This document shows positions 15,254-25,235 of a DNA stretch of 64,000 nt, piece by piece. How positions within the stretch are numbered: position 1 is the stretch's first letter; each line of letters opens with the position of its first letter. The position numbers were made by a program, and so were the translations under genes. The notes beneath the pieces are model-generated. The model had not been told where the DNA came from. It ran no database searches and saw nothing but the letters and a program-made list of their open reading frames with translations. Origin of the DNA: Lunatimonas lonarensis (GTDB taxonomy: Bacteria; Bacteroidota; Bacteroidia; Cytophagales; Cyclobacteriaceae); assembly GCF_000390185.1 (NCBI RefSeq), contig NZ_AQHR01000040.1, positions 1-64,000 of the forward strand, given 5' to 3'.

Positions 15254-18200
15254 ATGATATTGAATACACGCCTGTCCACCTATTTCGATGCCAAAAGATG
15301 TTTGGCGTTTATGTTGCCTGCTTCGGTCCTTTTTTCCTGTAAATCTCCGCCGGAGGACCTAAGGATCAAACAGCTGGATGCCGAGTCAGTCAGAAGACTG
15401 GCTACAGAGGTGGAGGCGTTGGTGAACCCTGAGTTGGATGATCGCTTGGTACTGAAGCTGTGGGCTTCTGACTCGTTGGTCTATGACCCCATTTCCATCG
15501 ATTTTGATGAGCACGGGAGGCTCTACTACAGCCGTACCATTCGGCAAAAAAATTCGGAGTTTGATATCAGAAGACACCAAGATTGGGAGATTGAGTCGAT
15601 CAGTCTGGAATCCATCGAGGAGAAGCGTGCTTTTTTGCACAAGGTATTGGCCCCGGAGCTCAGCGACAAGAATCAATGGCTCAAAGATGTGAATGGGGAC
15701 GGATCGCACGACTGGCGTGACATGACCGTGGAGAAGGAGCGCATCTACCGATTGGAAGACACCGATGGAGACGGACTTGCAGACAAATACCAGTTGGTGG
15801 TTGAGGACTTTAACGACGAGGTAACCGACGTTGCGGGTGCCGTCATGAAGTTTGGCGATGATCTTTTTGTGGGTGTAGGCCCCGATATGTGGCGTATTAA
15901 GGAGCATCCCAAGTACGGCTTGATTCAGAGCAAAGAATCGATTTCCCACGGATACGGTATACATGTTGGATTCAGCGGCCATGGTATGTCCGGTTTGGAA
16001 ATGGGCCCGGATGGTCGCGTGTATTGGGGCATCGGGGACATTGGATTTAACGGAAAGGGCCCTGACGGTAAAGAATGGAAGTACCCCAATAGGGGGGTGA
16101 TCGCGCGGTCAAATCCCGACGGAAGCGACTTTGAGATCTTTGCCATGGGGGTTAGAAATACCCATGAGTTTGTGTTCGATGAATTTGGTAATCTCATCAG
16201 TGTGGACAATGACGGAGACCACCGGGGTGAGCGGGAGCGGTTGGTTTATTTGGTGGATGGTTCCGATACCGGATGGCGTACTAGTTGGCAGTTTGGTAAA
16301 TACCGGGATCCGGACAATAATACCTATAAGGTTTGGATGGACGAGAATATGCATACGCCGCAGTCCGATGACAAGGCTGCCTATTTTATTCCTCCTATTG
16401 TCAATTATGTCAATGGCCCTACCGGCATGGTGTATAACCCCGGTACGGCTTTGGGGCCGGATTGGAAAAATACCTTTTTCGTGGCTGAATTCGTGGGCAA
16501 TCCAGCCCGTTCCGGTATCCATGCCTTTAAGCTGGCACCCAAGGGAGCCGGATTTGAGCTAGCTGAAACCAAGAAAATAATGGGGGGTATTTTGGCAACC
16601 GGAATGGATTTTGGTCCGGATGGTTCCCTTTATTTCTCCGATTGGATTGATGGTTGGGGTACCAAAGATGCCGGAAGGGTCTGGAAACTGGATGACAAAG
16701 ATGGCCAAAATTGGCAGGCCAAAAAGGAAACGGCCCAATTGATCGGGCAGGATTTCTCCAAATTTGACTCGGAAAGATTGGGGTCATTGTTGGGACACGA
16801 GGATCAGCGAATCAGGAGAAAGGCCCAGTTTGCGCTGGCGAAGATGGGCAAAAAGGGGTCGAACGTATTTGAGGAGCAACTACAGCAGACAGATAACCGA
16901 ATGGCGCGGGTGCATGGAATATGGGGAATCGCCCAAATGGCCCGTGCCAACCAGGCAGATGCCTCGGTACTGATCCCGCTGCTTAGGGATTCTGACGAGG
17001 AGATACGCGCGCAGGCAGCCCGTTGGTTGGGGGACTTGCGGTTTTCGGCTGCTGGCGAACCACTGTTGCCGTTATTGTCGGACTCGTTTCCAAGAGCTCG
17101 GTTTTTTGCCGCGGAAGCACTGGGACGCATTGGTTATGAGCCGGCTATACAGCCGATCGTAAATTTGTTGGAGGCCAACAATGGGGAGGACGTGTATTTG
17201 CGGCATGCTGGTAGTTTGGCGTTGGCACGGATAGGCAAAGTAGAGCCCGTGGTGGCACTTGCCGCCCACTCTTCCAAAGCCGTTCGTACTGCGGCGGTGG
17301 TAGCCCTGCGCAGAATGGAGCACCCAGGTATTAGCGCATTTCTCAACGACTCGGAAGAATACGTGGTTGCCGAGGCAGCTAGGGCTATCAACGATGATTT
17401 TTCTATCCCGGCGGCACTGCCGGATTTGGGTAACGTATTGCGCGACCCGCGCTTTACTTCCGAGCCCTTGATCCGAAGGGCGATCAATGCCAACCTACGG
17501 GTAGGAACTGCGGAATCGATGAGGAATCTGATCGACTACGCAAACCGGGAATCGGCTCCCACAGAGATGCGGGTAGAGGCCTTGGCCGCTCTCAGCACTT
17601 GGTCAAAGCCGTCCGTTCTGGATCGTGTAGACGGGAGAAACCGGGGTGCAGTGACGCGGGATTCCCGGGAAGTGCGATTGGCTTCCTCGTCCATGCTCAT
17701 GGATTTGCTGGCCAATAAGAATGAGGCAATTCGTATTTCGGCCGTAAAGGCTATTGGCAAGTTGGAAATCACCGAAGCAGCTGAAAAATTATATGCGTTG
17801 CTGGAAAGGGATCCACAGGAGGAGGTAAGGGAAGCCTCACTACGTGCCTTGGCCACACTGAATTGGGAAGGGAATGACAGAGCGATTGAAAAGGCTCTTA
17901 CCGACCGGGCAAAGAACGTGCGGGTAGCCGGTTTGGGATTGCTTGAAAACCTACAGGTAAATCCAAGCCTGATTGCGGCCTTGCTTTCCGATGTGATCGA
18001 AAAGCAGACAATAGAGGAGCGTCAGGCAGCGTTGATATCACTCGGTAAAGTCGAGGTAGATTATTCAGGGCCTGTATTTAAACGGCTTTTGGATCGGTTG
18101 GAACGAAACAACCTGTCTCCCGAGATAGAGTTGGAACTTGCGGAGGCATTGGAGACAGGCGGATCAGCTGAGTTGAAAGCCCGGTATGCCGCGATCCAGG

Positions 18201-18679
18201 AAAAACTTAGCCCCGATCAGGTACTTGTATCCTACAGAGGCAGTATGTATGGTGGGGATGAACGAAGGGGAAGAAGTATTTTCTTCCAACATCAAACCGC
18301 CCAGTGCATCCGTTGCCACGCCTACAACGATTTAGGTGGCAATGCGGGTCCCAAGGTAAATGGTATCGGCAAACTGCTTAGCCGAGAGCAGCTTCTGGAA
18401 GCATTGGTTGATCCTAGCAAGCGTCTAGCGCCGGGGTATGGCGTGGTTACCTTGACGTTGGCCAACGGAGAAACGGTTTCTGGTGTATTGGAGAAAGAGA
18501 CCTCTTCCAGCCTGTTTGTGAAGATGGGCAATAACCCGGATCGGGAGGTTAAGAAAAGCGATGTCAAGGAACGAAAGGACGCGCCGTCAAGCATGCCCGA
18601 TATGAAGGGTTTACTAACTAGGAGGGAGATCAGAGATGTGGTGAGTTTTCTGGCAACGCTGACCGATGCTGACAGCTAA
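15254..18679 (+). CDS. Propeller-HEAT-cytochrome c lipoprotein, copy A (PVC-type CxxCH family)
   Basis: The 1141-residue protein has a lipoprotein signal ending VLFSCKS. Residues about 40-470 form a dehydrogenase-type propeller with calcium-like loops (DTDGDGLADKY, VNGDGSHDWRDMTV, FGPDGSLYFSDWIDGW). Residues about 490-950 are HEAT-like helical repeats (SDEEIRAQAARWLGDLRF, RARFFAAEALGRIGY, VRTAAVVALRRMEH). The C-terminal 150 residues carry a single c-type haem site, Cys1018-x-x-Cys1021-His in CIRCHAYNDLGG, then KLLSREQLLEALVDPSKRL, the Planctomycete-type heme-binding domain also common in Bacteroidota. The likely role is quinone-independent oxidation of a sugar or alcohol at the outer membrane with electrons passed to the haem; the substrate is unknown. 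Copy B follows 140 bases later. Confidence 0.9.
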   Translation: MILNTRLSTYFDAKRCLAFMLPASVLFSCKSPPEDLRIKQLDAESVRRLATEVEALVNPELDDRLVLKLWASDSLVYDPISIDFDEHGRLYYSRTIRQKNSEFDIRRHQDWEIESISLESIEEKRAFLHKVLAPELSDKNQWLKDVNGDGSHDWRDMTVEKERIYRLEDTDGDGLADKYQLVVEDFNDEVTDVAGAVMKFGDDLFVGVGPDMWRIKEHPKYGLIQSKESISHGYGIHVGFSGHGMSGLEMGPDGRVYWGIGDIGFNGKGPDGKEWKYPNRGVIARSNPDGSDFEIFAMGVRNTHEFVFDEFGNLISVDNDGDHRGERERLVYLVDGSDTGWRTSWQFGKYRDPDNNTYKVWMDENMHTPQSDDKAAYFIPPIVNYVNGPTGMVYNPGTALGPDWKNTFFVAEFVGNPARSGIHAFKLAPKGAGFELAETKKIMGGILATGMDFGPDGSLYFSDWIDGWGTKDAGRVWKLDDKDGQNWQAKKETAQLIGQDFSKFDSERLGSLLGHEDQRIRRKAQFALAKMGKKGSNVFEEQLQQTDNRMARVHGIWGIAQMARANQADASVLIPLLRDSDEEIRAQAARWLGDLRFSAAGEPLLPLLSDSFPRARFFAAEALGRIGYEPAIQPIVNLLEANNGEDVYLRHAGSLALARIGKVEPVVALAAHSSKAVRTAAVVALRRMEHPGISAFLNDSEEYVVAEAARAINDDFSIPAALPDLGNVLRDPRFTSEPLIRRAINANLRVGTAESMRNLIDYANRESAPTEMRVEALAALSTWSKPSVLDRVDGRNRGAVTRDSREVRLASSSMLMDLLANKNEAIRISAVKAIGKLEITEAAEKLYALLERDPQEEVREASLRALATLNWEGNDRAIEKALTDRAKNVRVAGLGLLENLQVNPSLIAALLSDVIEKQTIEERQAALISLGKVEVDYSGPVFKRLLDRLERNNLSPEIELELAEALETGGSAELKARYAAIQEKLSPDQVLVSYRGSMYGGDERRGRSIFFQHQTAQCIRCHAYNDLGGNAGPKVNGIGKLLSREQLLEALVDPSKRLAPGYGVVTLTLANGETVSGVLEKETSSSLFVKMGNNPDREVKKSDVKERKDAPSSMPDMKGLLTRREIRDVVSFLATLTDADS

Positions 18680-18819
18680 TTGAAATAGCCTATCTAACAT
18701 AAATCCAGTACCATGGGTTAAACAGGACGATTCGGAAACCAGAAATAACCAGCTGGGATCGTCTAATAGGATGCGGTATAAATAGAAGCCGTGGTCAATG
18801 AAAAAACAATTGTAGAAAA

Positions 18820-21800
18820 ATGAATTGCCCGCAAAGATTGACATTAAACCAAATTAACCGATTCGTTGCATTTCTAGTGCTGTTTTTGGGATTGGGGGTT
18901 TCCGCTTGCAAAAAGACCGAACCAATTAACTTGAAGATACGGACAGTCTCGGAGGAGGATGCCCGTGCGATGGCAGCACTGGTGGAGGAAGCCGTAAAGC
19001 CGGAGTTGCACGAAGACTTATCCTTACGCGTTTGGGCGGTTGATTCACTTGTAGCAGATCCGATTTCCATCCGATTTGATGGGCAGGGTAGGCTTTTTTA
19101 TTCCCGGACAAACCGACGTAAGATTTCTGAGTTCGATATACGAAGTCATCCCGATTGGGAGATTGCATCGATCAAGATGCAGTCTGTTGAGGACAGAAGG
19201 GCCTTTTTAAAAGAGGAGCTAAGGCCGGAAAATTCCGGTAAGAACCAGTGGCTGCCCGATATTAACCAAGATGGTTCCCACGATTGGAGGGATCTTACCG
19301 TTGAACGGGAAAACGTCTATAGACTGGAGGATACGGATGGATCCGGTCTGGCTGATCTGGCCCAATTGGTAGTAGAGGATTTTCACGAGGAAGTAACGGA
19401 TGTAGCCGGCGCGGTACTTTATCACGATGGCGAGCTGTTTGTGGGCGTGGCACCCGATCTATGGAAGCTTACCGATACAAATGGTGATGGCCTCATGGAT
19501 ACCAAGGTATCGTTGATGCATGGATTCGGTGTACATATTGGCTTTGGCGGGCACAACATGTCCGGCCTTACCATTGGTCCAGAGGGCAAACTGTATTGGG
19601 GAATCGGCGACATTGGGTTCAGTGGTGTAGATGCCTCCGGCAAAAAGTGGCATTTTCCCAATAGGGGCGTGGTCGTTAGGTGCAATACGGACGGAAGCGA
19701 GTTCGAAGTTTTTGCGATGGGCGTGCGAAATACCCATGAGTTTGTTTTCGATGAGTATGGAAACCTTATCAGTGTTGACAACGATGGTGATCACCGGGGA
19801 GAGCGGGAGCGAATCGTTTACCTGGTGGACGGTTCGGACACCGGCTGGAGGATTAACTGGCAATTTGGCAAATACCGGGATCCTGCTAACAACGCTTACA
19901 AGGTCTGGATGGATGAGGATATGCACATCGCCAGAACGCCGGAGCAGGCTGCCTATTTTATTCCGACGATTGCCAATTACGTAAATGGCCCAACAGGCAT
20001 GCTCTACAATCCAGGTACCGCCTTGGGGCCAAAGTGGAAAAACACTTTTTTTATCGCTGAATTTGCCGGTAATCCCGCTAGGTCTGGCATACACGCGTTT
20101 AAGTTGGCACCCAAAGGTGCCGGCTTTGAACTGCAGCAATCCGAGCAGATTATGGGAGGCATATTGGCAACGGGAATGGATTTTGGTCCGGACGGAGCAC
20201 TGTATTTTTCCGACTGGATCGATGGATGGGTAAACAAGGGATATGGTCGGGTATGGAAACTGGATGATAAAGAGGGAGCTGCTTGGGAGCTACGTAAACG
20301 TACCGAGGAACTGATGCGCAGTGATTTTTCCAAAAAGAACCTGGAAGAGTTGGAAAGCCTCCTTTCCTTTGATGATCAGCGCGTCCGAAGAAAGGCGCAG
20401 TTTGAATTGGCCAAGAAGGGAGCCAAGGGATTGGATGTTTTTAAACGGCAGCTGGCACAGCGGGATAACCAACTGGCCAGAATTCATGCGGTTTGGGGGG
20501 TTCGGCAGCTTGCGTCGAGGGATTTGACATCGGCTGCTGTTTTGCTTGATTTTTTGAAAGACGATGATCCTGAAATCCGGGCACAGACGGCCCGTTGGTT
20601 GGGGGATGTTCGCTATCAAGAAGCAGGGGGGCAATTGGTTTCCCTATTGGCTGACCCTAATGCCCGCGTGAGGTTTTTTGCCGCTGAGGCATTGGGTAGA
20701 ATCGCCCACAAGGCCGCCGTGGCACCGATTATCCGTATGTTGGAAGAGAACAATGATGAGGATGTTTACCTTCGGCATGCAGCAAGTTTGGCGTTGGCAC
20801 GAATCGGGGATTCAAAGGCGCTGACTGCCTTGAATGACCACCCGTCAAGAGCCGTGAGGACAGCCGCCGTGGTTGCCCTGAGAAGAATGGAAGATGCGGG
20901 CGTTGCGGTATTTCTCCAGGACACCGAAGAGTACGTGGTAGCGGAGGCTGCACGCGCGATCAACGATGATTTTTCCATTCCAGATGCTTTGCCCGCATTG
21001 GGAGCCTTTCTGAACGAACCTACTTTCTCAGGAGAGCCAATCATTCGGCGTGCCATCAGTGCCAATCTGCGGTTGGGAACAAATGATGCAATGAAGAGCC
21101 TGCTTGCCTATGCGACCAATTCAAGCGCACCCGTTGCCATGCGTGTAGAAGCTTTGGAGGCACTGGGCACCTGGGAAAAGCCGTCCGTGCTCGATCGTGT
21201 GGATGGTAGGTACCGGGGCGAGGTTCAACGTGATCCCTTGTCGCTAAAATTGGCAGCGGAGGGCCTCTTCTTGGAGTTGATTGCAGGTACAGACCAATCC
21301 CTTAAAATCGGGGCAATGCGCGCGGCTGCGAAGCTTCGGATGGCCTCGGCAGAAGAGCGGATACTGGCCACTTTGAGATCCGATCCCTCTCCAGTTGTCC
21401 GGGAGGCAAGTCTTTTGGCATTGGCAGAAATGAATGCGACCGAAATAGCAAAGGGAATCGAAATAGCGCTGAAAGACAACGTTAAGAATGTACGTGTAGC
21501 CGGACTTGGGCTGATCGAGAAATTGGAAATTTCGGAGCAGCTTAAGGCAGATCTGCTGGCAGATGTAGTGGAAAAACAAACCGTTGAAGAACGACAGGCC
21601 GCCTTGCTGTCCCTCGCCAAAGTCCAGGTTGATGTGGTAAGACCCATCCTAGAGGGCCTGTTGGAAAAGCTGGAAAAGGGAACCTTGTTGGCAGAAATTC
21701 AGCTCGAACTGCACGAAGCACTGGAGGCGTTGGATGACCCTTCCCTTACTACTCGCTACCAACGGATTGTGGCCAATTATTCAGAGGATCAGGTATTGGC

Positions 21801-22242
21801 GACCTATTATGGCAGCATGTACGGGGGGGATGTGTCCAAGGGGCGTAGGATTTTTTTCCAACATTCCACGGGGCAGTGTATCAAGTGCCATGCCTACGAT
21901 GACTTCGGCGGCAACGCCGGTCCGAAGCTGAACGGTATTGGAAAACTTTTGGATCGCAAGGAATTATTGGAGGCACTGATTGATCCAAGTAAGCGCTTGG
22001 CACCCGGATTTGGCGTTGTATTGCTTGATCTAAAAGACGATAAAAAACTTGCGGGAATCAAGGGAGCTGAGAATGACCTTAGCATTACCGTAAAGATGGG
22101 AAACAAGCCTGATACCGTCGTTCTAAAGGAGCACGTAGTTGAGAGGAGGGATGCACCGTCCAGTATGCCGGATATGAAGCAATACCTCAGCCGGAGGGAG
22201 ATTAGGGATCTGGTCAGCTTTTTGGCGACACTGAAGGAGTAG
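18820..22242 (+). CDS. Propeller-HEAT-cytochrome c lipoprotein, copy B
   Basis: This 1140-residue paralogue of the preceding gene has the same domain order: lipoprotein signal (LGLGVSACKK), propeller (DINQDGSHDWRDLTV, DTDGSGLADLAQL, FGPDGALYFSDWIDGW), HEAT repeats, and one CIKCHAYDDFGG haem site at Cys1020/Cys1023/His1024. Long blocks are nearly identical to copy A, for example GNLISVDNDGDHRGERER and SRAVRTAAVVALRRME. The HEAT region and the segment just after the signal differ most. It arose by tandem duplication followed by divergence. A strong terminator follows at 22273-22309, so both copies probably form one unit. Confidence 0.9.
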   Translation: MNCPQRLTLNQINRFVAFLVLFLGLGVSACKKTEPINLKIRTVSEEDARAMAALVEEAVKPELHEDLSLRVWAVDSLVADPISIRFDGQGRLFYSRTNRRKISEFDIRSHPDWEIASIKMQSVEDRRAFLKEELRPENSGKNQWLPDINQDGSHDWRDLTVERENVYRLEDTDGSGLADLAQLVVEDFHEEVTDVAGAVLYHDGELFVGVAPDLWKLTDTNGDGLMDTKVSLMHGFGVHIGFGGHNMSGLTIGPEGKLYWGIGDIGFSGVDASGKKWHFPNRGVVVRCNTDGSEFEVFAMGVRNTHEFVFDEYGNLISVDNDGDHRGERERIVYLVDGSDTGWRINWQFGKYRDPANNAYKVWMDEDMHIARTPEQAAYFIPTIANYVNGPTGMLYNPGTALGPKWKNTFFIAEFAGNPARSGIHAFKLAPKGAGFELQQSEQIMGGILATGMDFGPDGALYFSDWIDGWVNKGYGRVWKLDDKEGAAWELRKRTEELMRSDFSKKNLEELESLLSFDDQRVRRKAQFELAKKGAKGLDVFKRQLAQRDNQLARIHAVWGVRQLASRDLTSAAVLLDFLKDDDPEIRAQTARWLGDVRYQEAGGQLVSLLADPNARVRFFAAEALGRIAHKAAVAPIIRMLEENNDEDVYLRHAASLALARIGDSKALTALNDHPSRAVRTAAVVALRRMEDAGVAVFLQDTEEYVVAEAARAINDDFSIPDALPALGAFLNEPTFSGEPIIRRAISANLRLGTNDAMKSLLAYATNSSAPVAMRVEALEALGTWEKPSVLDRVDGRYRGEVQRDPLSLKLAAEGLFLELIAGTDQSLKIGAMRAAAKLRMASAEERILATLRSDPSPVVREASLLALAEMNATEIAKGIEIALKDNVKNVRVAGLGLIEKLEISEQLKADLLADVVEKQTVEERQAALLSLAKVQVDVVRPILEGLLEKLEKGTLLAEIQLELHEALEALDDPSLTTRYQRIVANYSEDQVLATYYGSMYGGDVSKGRRIFFQHSTGQCIKCHAYDDFGGNAGPKLNGIGKLLDRKELLEALIDPSKRLAPGFGVVLLDLKDDKKLAGIKGAENDLSITVKMGNKPDTVVLKEHVVERRDAPSSMPDMKQYLSRREIRDLVSFLATLKE

Positions 22243-22272
22243 GGAAGAGTGATAAGTTATGCAAAGGAACCC

Positions 22273-22309
22273 AAAAAGGCAGGAAGCAAAAGTTACTTCC
22301 TGCCTTTTT
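22273..22309 (+). terminator. Strong terminator after copy B
   Basis: AAAAAGGCAGGAAG (22273-22286) pairs perfectly with CTTCCTGCCTTTTT (22296-22309), a 14-bp stem with a 9-base loop followed by further T residues. Confidence 0.95.
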
Positions 22310-22319
22310 TTGGGTTTGG

Positions 22320-22407
22320 TTAATATCCCTGGTTTTATTGTTGGTAGCTGGGGAGCAGCTTGCTGCGTCGATAACGTACTGCGGGATGGGAACGACACGT
22401 CAGACGG
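22320..22407 (-). pseudogene. Decayed 3' end of a susD gene
   Basis: These 88 bases align with the last 88 bases of the intact susD (28302-28390), same orientation, at about 85% identity by hand alignment. Shared blocks include TTAATATCCCTGG, GCTTGCTGCGTCGAT and TGCGGGATGGG. Read on the minus strand in the susD frame, one Gln codon has become TAA and a single-base deletion near 22353 breaks the frame, so it cannot be expressed. Similarity fades beyond about 22407. Together with the intact copy it brackets the 22.4-28.3 kb block as a direct repeat. Confidence 0.75.
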
Positions 22408-22700
22408 GGCTGGCACAAGGCAGTGGATACCTACGATTGGATTGGTATTGGAAGGCATTGATCCATAGGGGATTATTATGGTAGCGTTACCAACTGAAAG
22501 GTTGGCTTATATTTTTGCATCCTGTATGTTTTTTGACCACGCTTTCTTATATTTCGCCTTAATATTTCGCATACAAAGTGAAGAAATTCATTTTTATTTT
22601 ATCCAATTTTATTTGAGGTAGCTAAAAGCGGAGTAGGCGGTGGTTATGGTTTTGTAGATGGGAGCGGAAAAATAGATTGTCCCGCTGTTTTTGAACACTT
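22408..22700. other. Gene-free AT-rich leader of the acyltransferase gene
   Basis: No gene is seen between the susD remnant and the ATG at 22701. The stretch is AT-rich, with runs such as TTTATTTTATCC, and has no clear terminator or TAnnTTTG box. Confidence 0.4.
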
Positions 22701-24083
22701 ATGTTATTCAATTCGTTTGAGTTTATTTTCGGCTTTTTGCCGCTTGTAGTATTCGGGTTTTATGTGGTGTCAAGGTTCTCTACCGGACAGGGTGGTAGGA
22801 TCTGGCTTTTTTTCTCCTCGTTGTTTTTTTATGGGTGGTGGAATCCGCTATACGTTGTGTTGATTTTGGGATCGATGTTCGTGAACTATGTATTGGGAAC
22901 GTTTCTCTCAAAAAGTAATGGATCAAAAGGCGTATTGGTGGTTGGCGTTACGTTCAATCTGCTGCTTTTGGGCTATTATAAGTTTGTTGATTTTTTTATT
23001 GAGAATATCAACCTGATTCCCGGTGTCTCTTTCACTTACCTGAATGTAGTTTTGCCTTTGGGCATATCGTTTTTCACTTTTCAACAGATTGCCTATCTTG
23101 TTGATAGCTATCGAGGTTTAACCAAGGAATTAAATCCGATTTCTTACGGCGTATTTGTTTCCTTTTTCCCGCAGTTGATAGCTGGGCCGATTGTACATCA
23201 CAAGGAAATGATGCCTCAGTTTGATTCTGCCGGCACCTATCGAGCCAGTTTTTTTAATCTTTCGAAGGGGGCGTATGTCTTTATGCTTGGGTTGGCAAAG
23301 AAAACCGTAGTTGCCGATAATCTTGCGCCGGTTGTGGCGGCCGGGTATTCATCGGTCGATACGCTTTCTTTCTTGGACGCTTGGGTTGCCACACTTTTTT
23401 ACGCTATGCAGCTTTATTTCGATTTCAGTGGTTACTCCGACATGGCCATAGGCCTGGCCTTGTTGTTTAATGTTAACATACCGCTAAACTTTGACTCTCC
23501 CTACAAATCAGCCAATATTCAGGAGTTCTGGAGGCGATGGCACATGACGTTAAGTCGTTTTTTGAGAGATTATCTGTACATCCCTTTGGGAGGTAGTCGT
23601 AAGGGGCCATTGATTACAAGTGTAAATCTCGTTTTGACATTTTTACTGGGGGGGATTTGGCACGGTGCTGGTTGGACATTTGTTGTCTGGGGTCTTCTTC
23701 ATGGCTTTGGTATCGTAGCATTCCGTCTTTGGGACAGGCTTGGCATCAAGCTTCCTGTTTTCTTGTCCGTGTTAATTACGTTTTTCTTCGTAAATTTCGC
23801 ATGGGTTTTTTTTAGGGCGGAAAGTATGGAGGCGGCGATAACGATGGTTTCAAAAATGGTTCAATTTGGTTCTATTGGTAAGCTCAAGGTTATTGATAAT
23901 TGGCAAAACGCACCTCTTTGGCTTATTGGATTTGTGTTGTTGTTCGTACCAAACACAAATCGGTTTGCCTCTTGGTTTCGTACCGACTGGCTGCATCTTT
24001 TGCTTTTGGTGCTACTTTTCGTCATCAATTTGATGTTTCTTAATTCGGTTGTTCAGCGGGAGTTTCTGTACTTTAATTTTTGA
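22701..24083 (+). CDS. MBOAT-family O-acyltransferase (AlgI-like)
   Basis: The 460-residue polytopic protein begins MLFNSFEFIFGFLPLVV with no separate signal. It carries the AlgI/DltB-type MBOAT motifs: FFYGWWNPLYVVL, QLIAGPIVHHKEM, DFSGYSDMAIGLALLF, EFWRRWHMTLSRFLRDYLYI (His281) and LLGGIWHGAGWTFVVWG (His321, the catalytic His). Such proteins pass acetyl or other acyl groups across the membrane onto an exopolysaccharide or wall polymer, with a second SGNH-like protein finishing the transfer; that partner is the next gene, 4 bases away. Its base composition is more AT-rich than the propeller genes upstream, in keeping with a foreign block. Confidence 0.92.
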   Translation: MLFNSFEFIFGFLPLVVFGFYVVSRFSTGQGGRIWLFFSSLFFYGWWNPLYVVLILGSMFVNYVLGTFLSKSNGSKGVLVVGVTFNLLLLGYYKFVDFFIENINLIPGVSFTYLNVVLPLGISFFTFQQIAYLVDSYRGLTKELNPISYGVFVSFFPQLIAGPIVHHKEMMPQFDSAGTYRASFFNLSKGAYVFMLGLAKKTVVADNLAPVVAAGYSSVDTLSFLDAWVATLFYAMQLYFDFSGYSDMAIGLALLFNVNIPLNFDSPYKSANIQEFWRRWHMTLSRFLRDYLYIPLGGSRKGPLITSVNLVLTFLLGGIWHGAGWTFVVWGLLHGFGIVAFRLWDRLGIKLPVFLSVLITFFFVNFAWVFFRAESMEAAITMVSKMVQFGSIGKLKVIDNWQNAPLWLIGFVLLFVPNTNRFASWFRTDWLHLLLLVLLFVINLMFLNSVVQREFLYFNF

Positions 24084-24087
24084 CGAT

Positions 24088-25038
24088 ATGGAAATCAAGC
24101 CAAAGCGTTTCTTCGTTTTGTTCGTTGCCTTTTCGACTTCCTTGGTCGTGCTGTTCGTAGGAATAAATATGTACATAGATATTTTTGGTGTTTTTGGCTA
24201 CTCAGATGTCTTCGAAAAACGGGTTTTTGGAGTCGAGAGGCGAGCCAAATTCCTGCTTAGCAAACGGTTTGTCCCCGAGAACTTCAATGGCCTGATTTTA
24301 GGCCCTTCGCTTTCGGGGAACTTGGATCCCAACGAACTTCAACCCCTGCAAGTTTATAATGGCAGTATTCGAGGTGGACGAATAGCCATTCTCCAACGAC
24401 TTTACTCAACCATGAAAGCCAGCGGAGCAAAATTTGATGTGGTTTTGGTTTGTTTGAACCCCTACCTTCTCAATGCGGATGATTCTGAAGAGAGTGTAGT
24501 TTGGGACCAAACGTATAGAAGTGTTTTTGGCTCCTACAATCTTCTGGTATATTATATGTATGCTGCCGTAAGGATTTCAGGGATCGCCCCCAATCGGTTT
24601 CCCTACGATGCATTTGAGGTAAACGGAAAGAATAATTTCGAAAAGGATTTCCTTGTTTCCAATGTGGAACAGCATGTACTTAACCATGCATCCTCAATGG
24701 GCAGCGAGCAGTTTGATATCAACGAAAATGCAATGAAGGATTTGATTGGTTTTGTGGAGCAGCTTGCAACGGAGGAAGGTGAGGTTGTTTTCTACAACCA
24801 TCCGATGCCGGCACCCATATATGAAGCCCATCGTGAGTCCTATGATAAATTCTACGAAGAAATGGCAAGGATCATCGATTCCGGCCGGACAGGTCTAACC
24901 CTTTTCAATTATAACAATGAAGCGTATTCAGGTTTTACCTCAGATTATGCCAATTACATAGACCATTGGCACTTCAGCCCTGTTGGGCAGGCGATATTTC
25001 TATCGGATTTGAAATCGAAGATCTGTCGACTGAGGTAG
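24088..25038 (+). CDS. SGNH-like accessory protein paired with the MBOAT acyltransferase
   Basis: I start at the ATG at 24088 (MEIKPKRFFVLFVAF), giving 317 residues; the longer frame overlaps the acyltransferase. One N-terminal membrane helix (FVLFVAFSTSLVVLFVGI) is followed by an extracytoplasmic domain. LILGPSLSGNLDPNELQ resembles the SGNH block I serine motif and DHWHFSPVGQAIFL the block V Asp-x-x-His motif. AlgJ/AlgX and DltD-like partners of MBOAT proteins have this plan: a single anchor and an SGNH hydrolase fold acting as the final acyl transferase. The exact family is not certain, but order and spacing make the partnership likely. Confidence 0.7.
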   Translation: MEIKPKRFFVLFVAFSTSLVVLFVGINMYIDIFGVFGYSDVFEKRVFGVERRAKFLLSKRFVPENFNGLILGPSLSGNLDPNELQPLQVYNGSIRGGRIAILQRLYSTMKASGAKFDVVLVCLNPYLLNADDSEESVVWDQTYRSVFGSYNLLVYYMYAAVRISGIAPNRFPYDAFEVNGKNNFEKDFLVSNVEQHVLNHASSMGSEQFDINENAMKDLIGFVEQLATEEGEVVFYNHPMPAPIYEAHRESYDKFYEEMARIIDSGRTGLTLFNYNNEAYSGFTSDYANYIDHWHFSPVGQAIFLSDLKSKICRLR

Positions 25039-25064
25039 CTTGGAAACGCTGAATGTTTCGGTTA

Positions 25065-25087
25065 CGATCCGATAGCCTATCGGATCG
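25065..25087. other. Near-perfect 23-bp palindrome
   Basis: CGATCCGATAG (25065-25075) and CTATCGGATCG (25077-25087) are exact reverse complements around one base. The arms are too close for a standard terminator loop and no T-run follows, so a dimeric protein-binding site is as likely as a transcript end. It lies 27 bases after the SGNH-like gene. Confidence 0.6.
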
Positions 25088-25235
25088 AGCGTTATAGGGA
25101 TTTTGGGTCTGCCTTGGATGGCTTCTGGGGATGTAACTTAATAAGTTTGGGTGGTATATTTTTTTTGATGTAAAAAAAATGTACTTTGAATACTTGTAAA
25201 TGTTTTTTGTTGTTTTTAATTTTAAGAAAAAAAGT

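Noticed and set aside
19459-20139. 226-residue leftward frame opposite propeller copy B
   Set aside because: Antisense shadow produced by the regular codon use of the propeller repeats.
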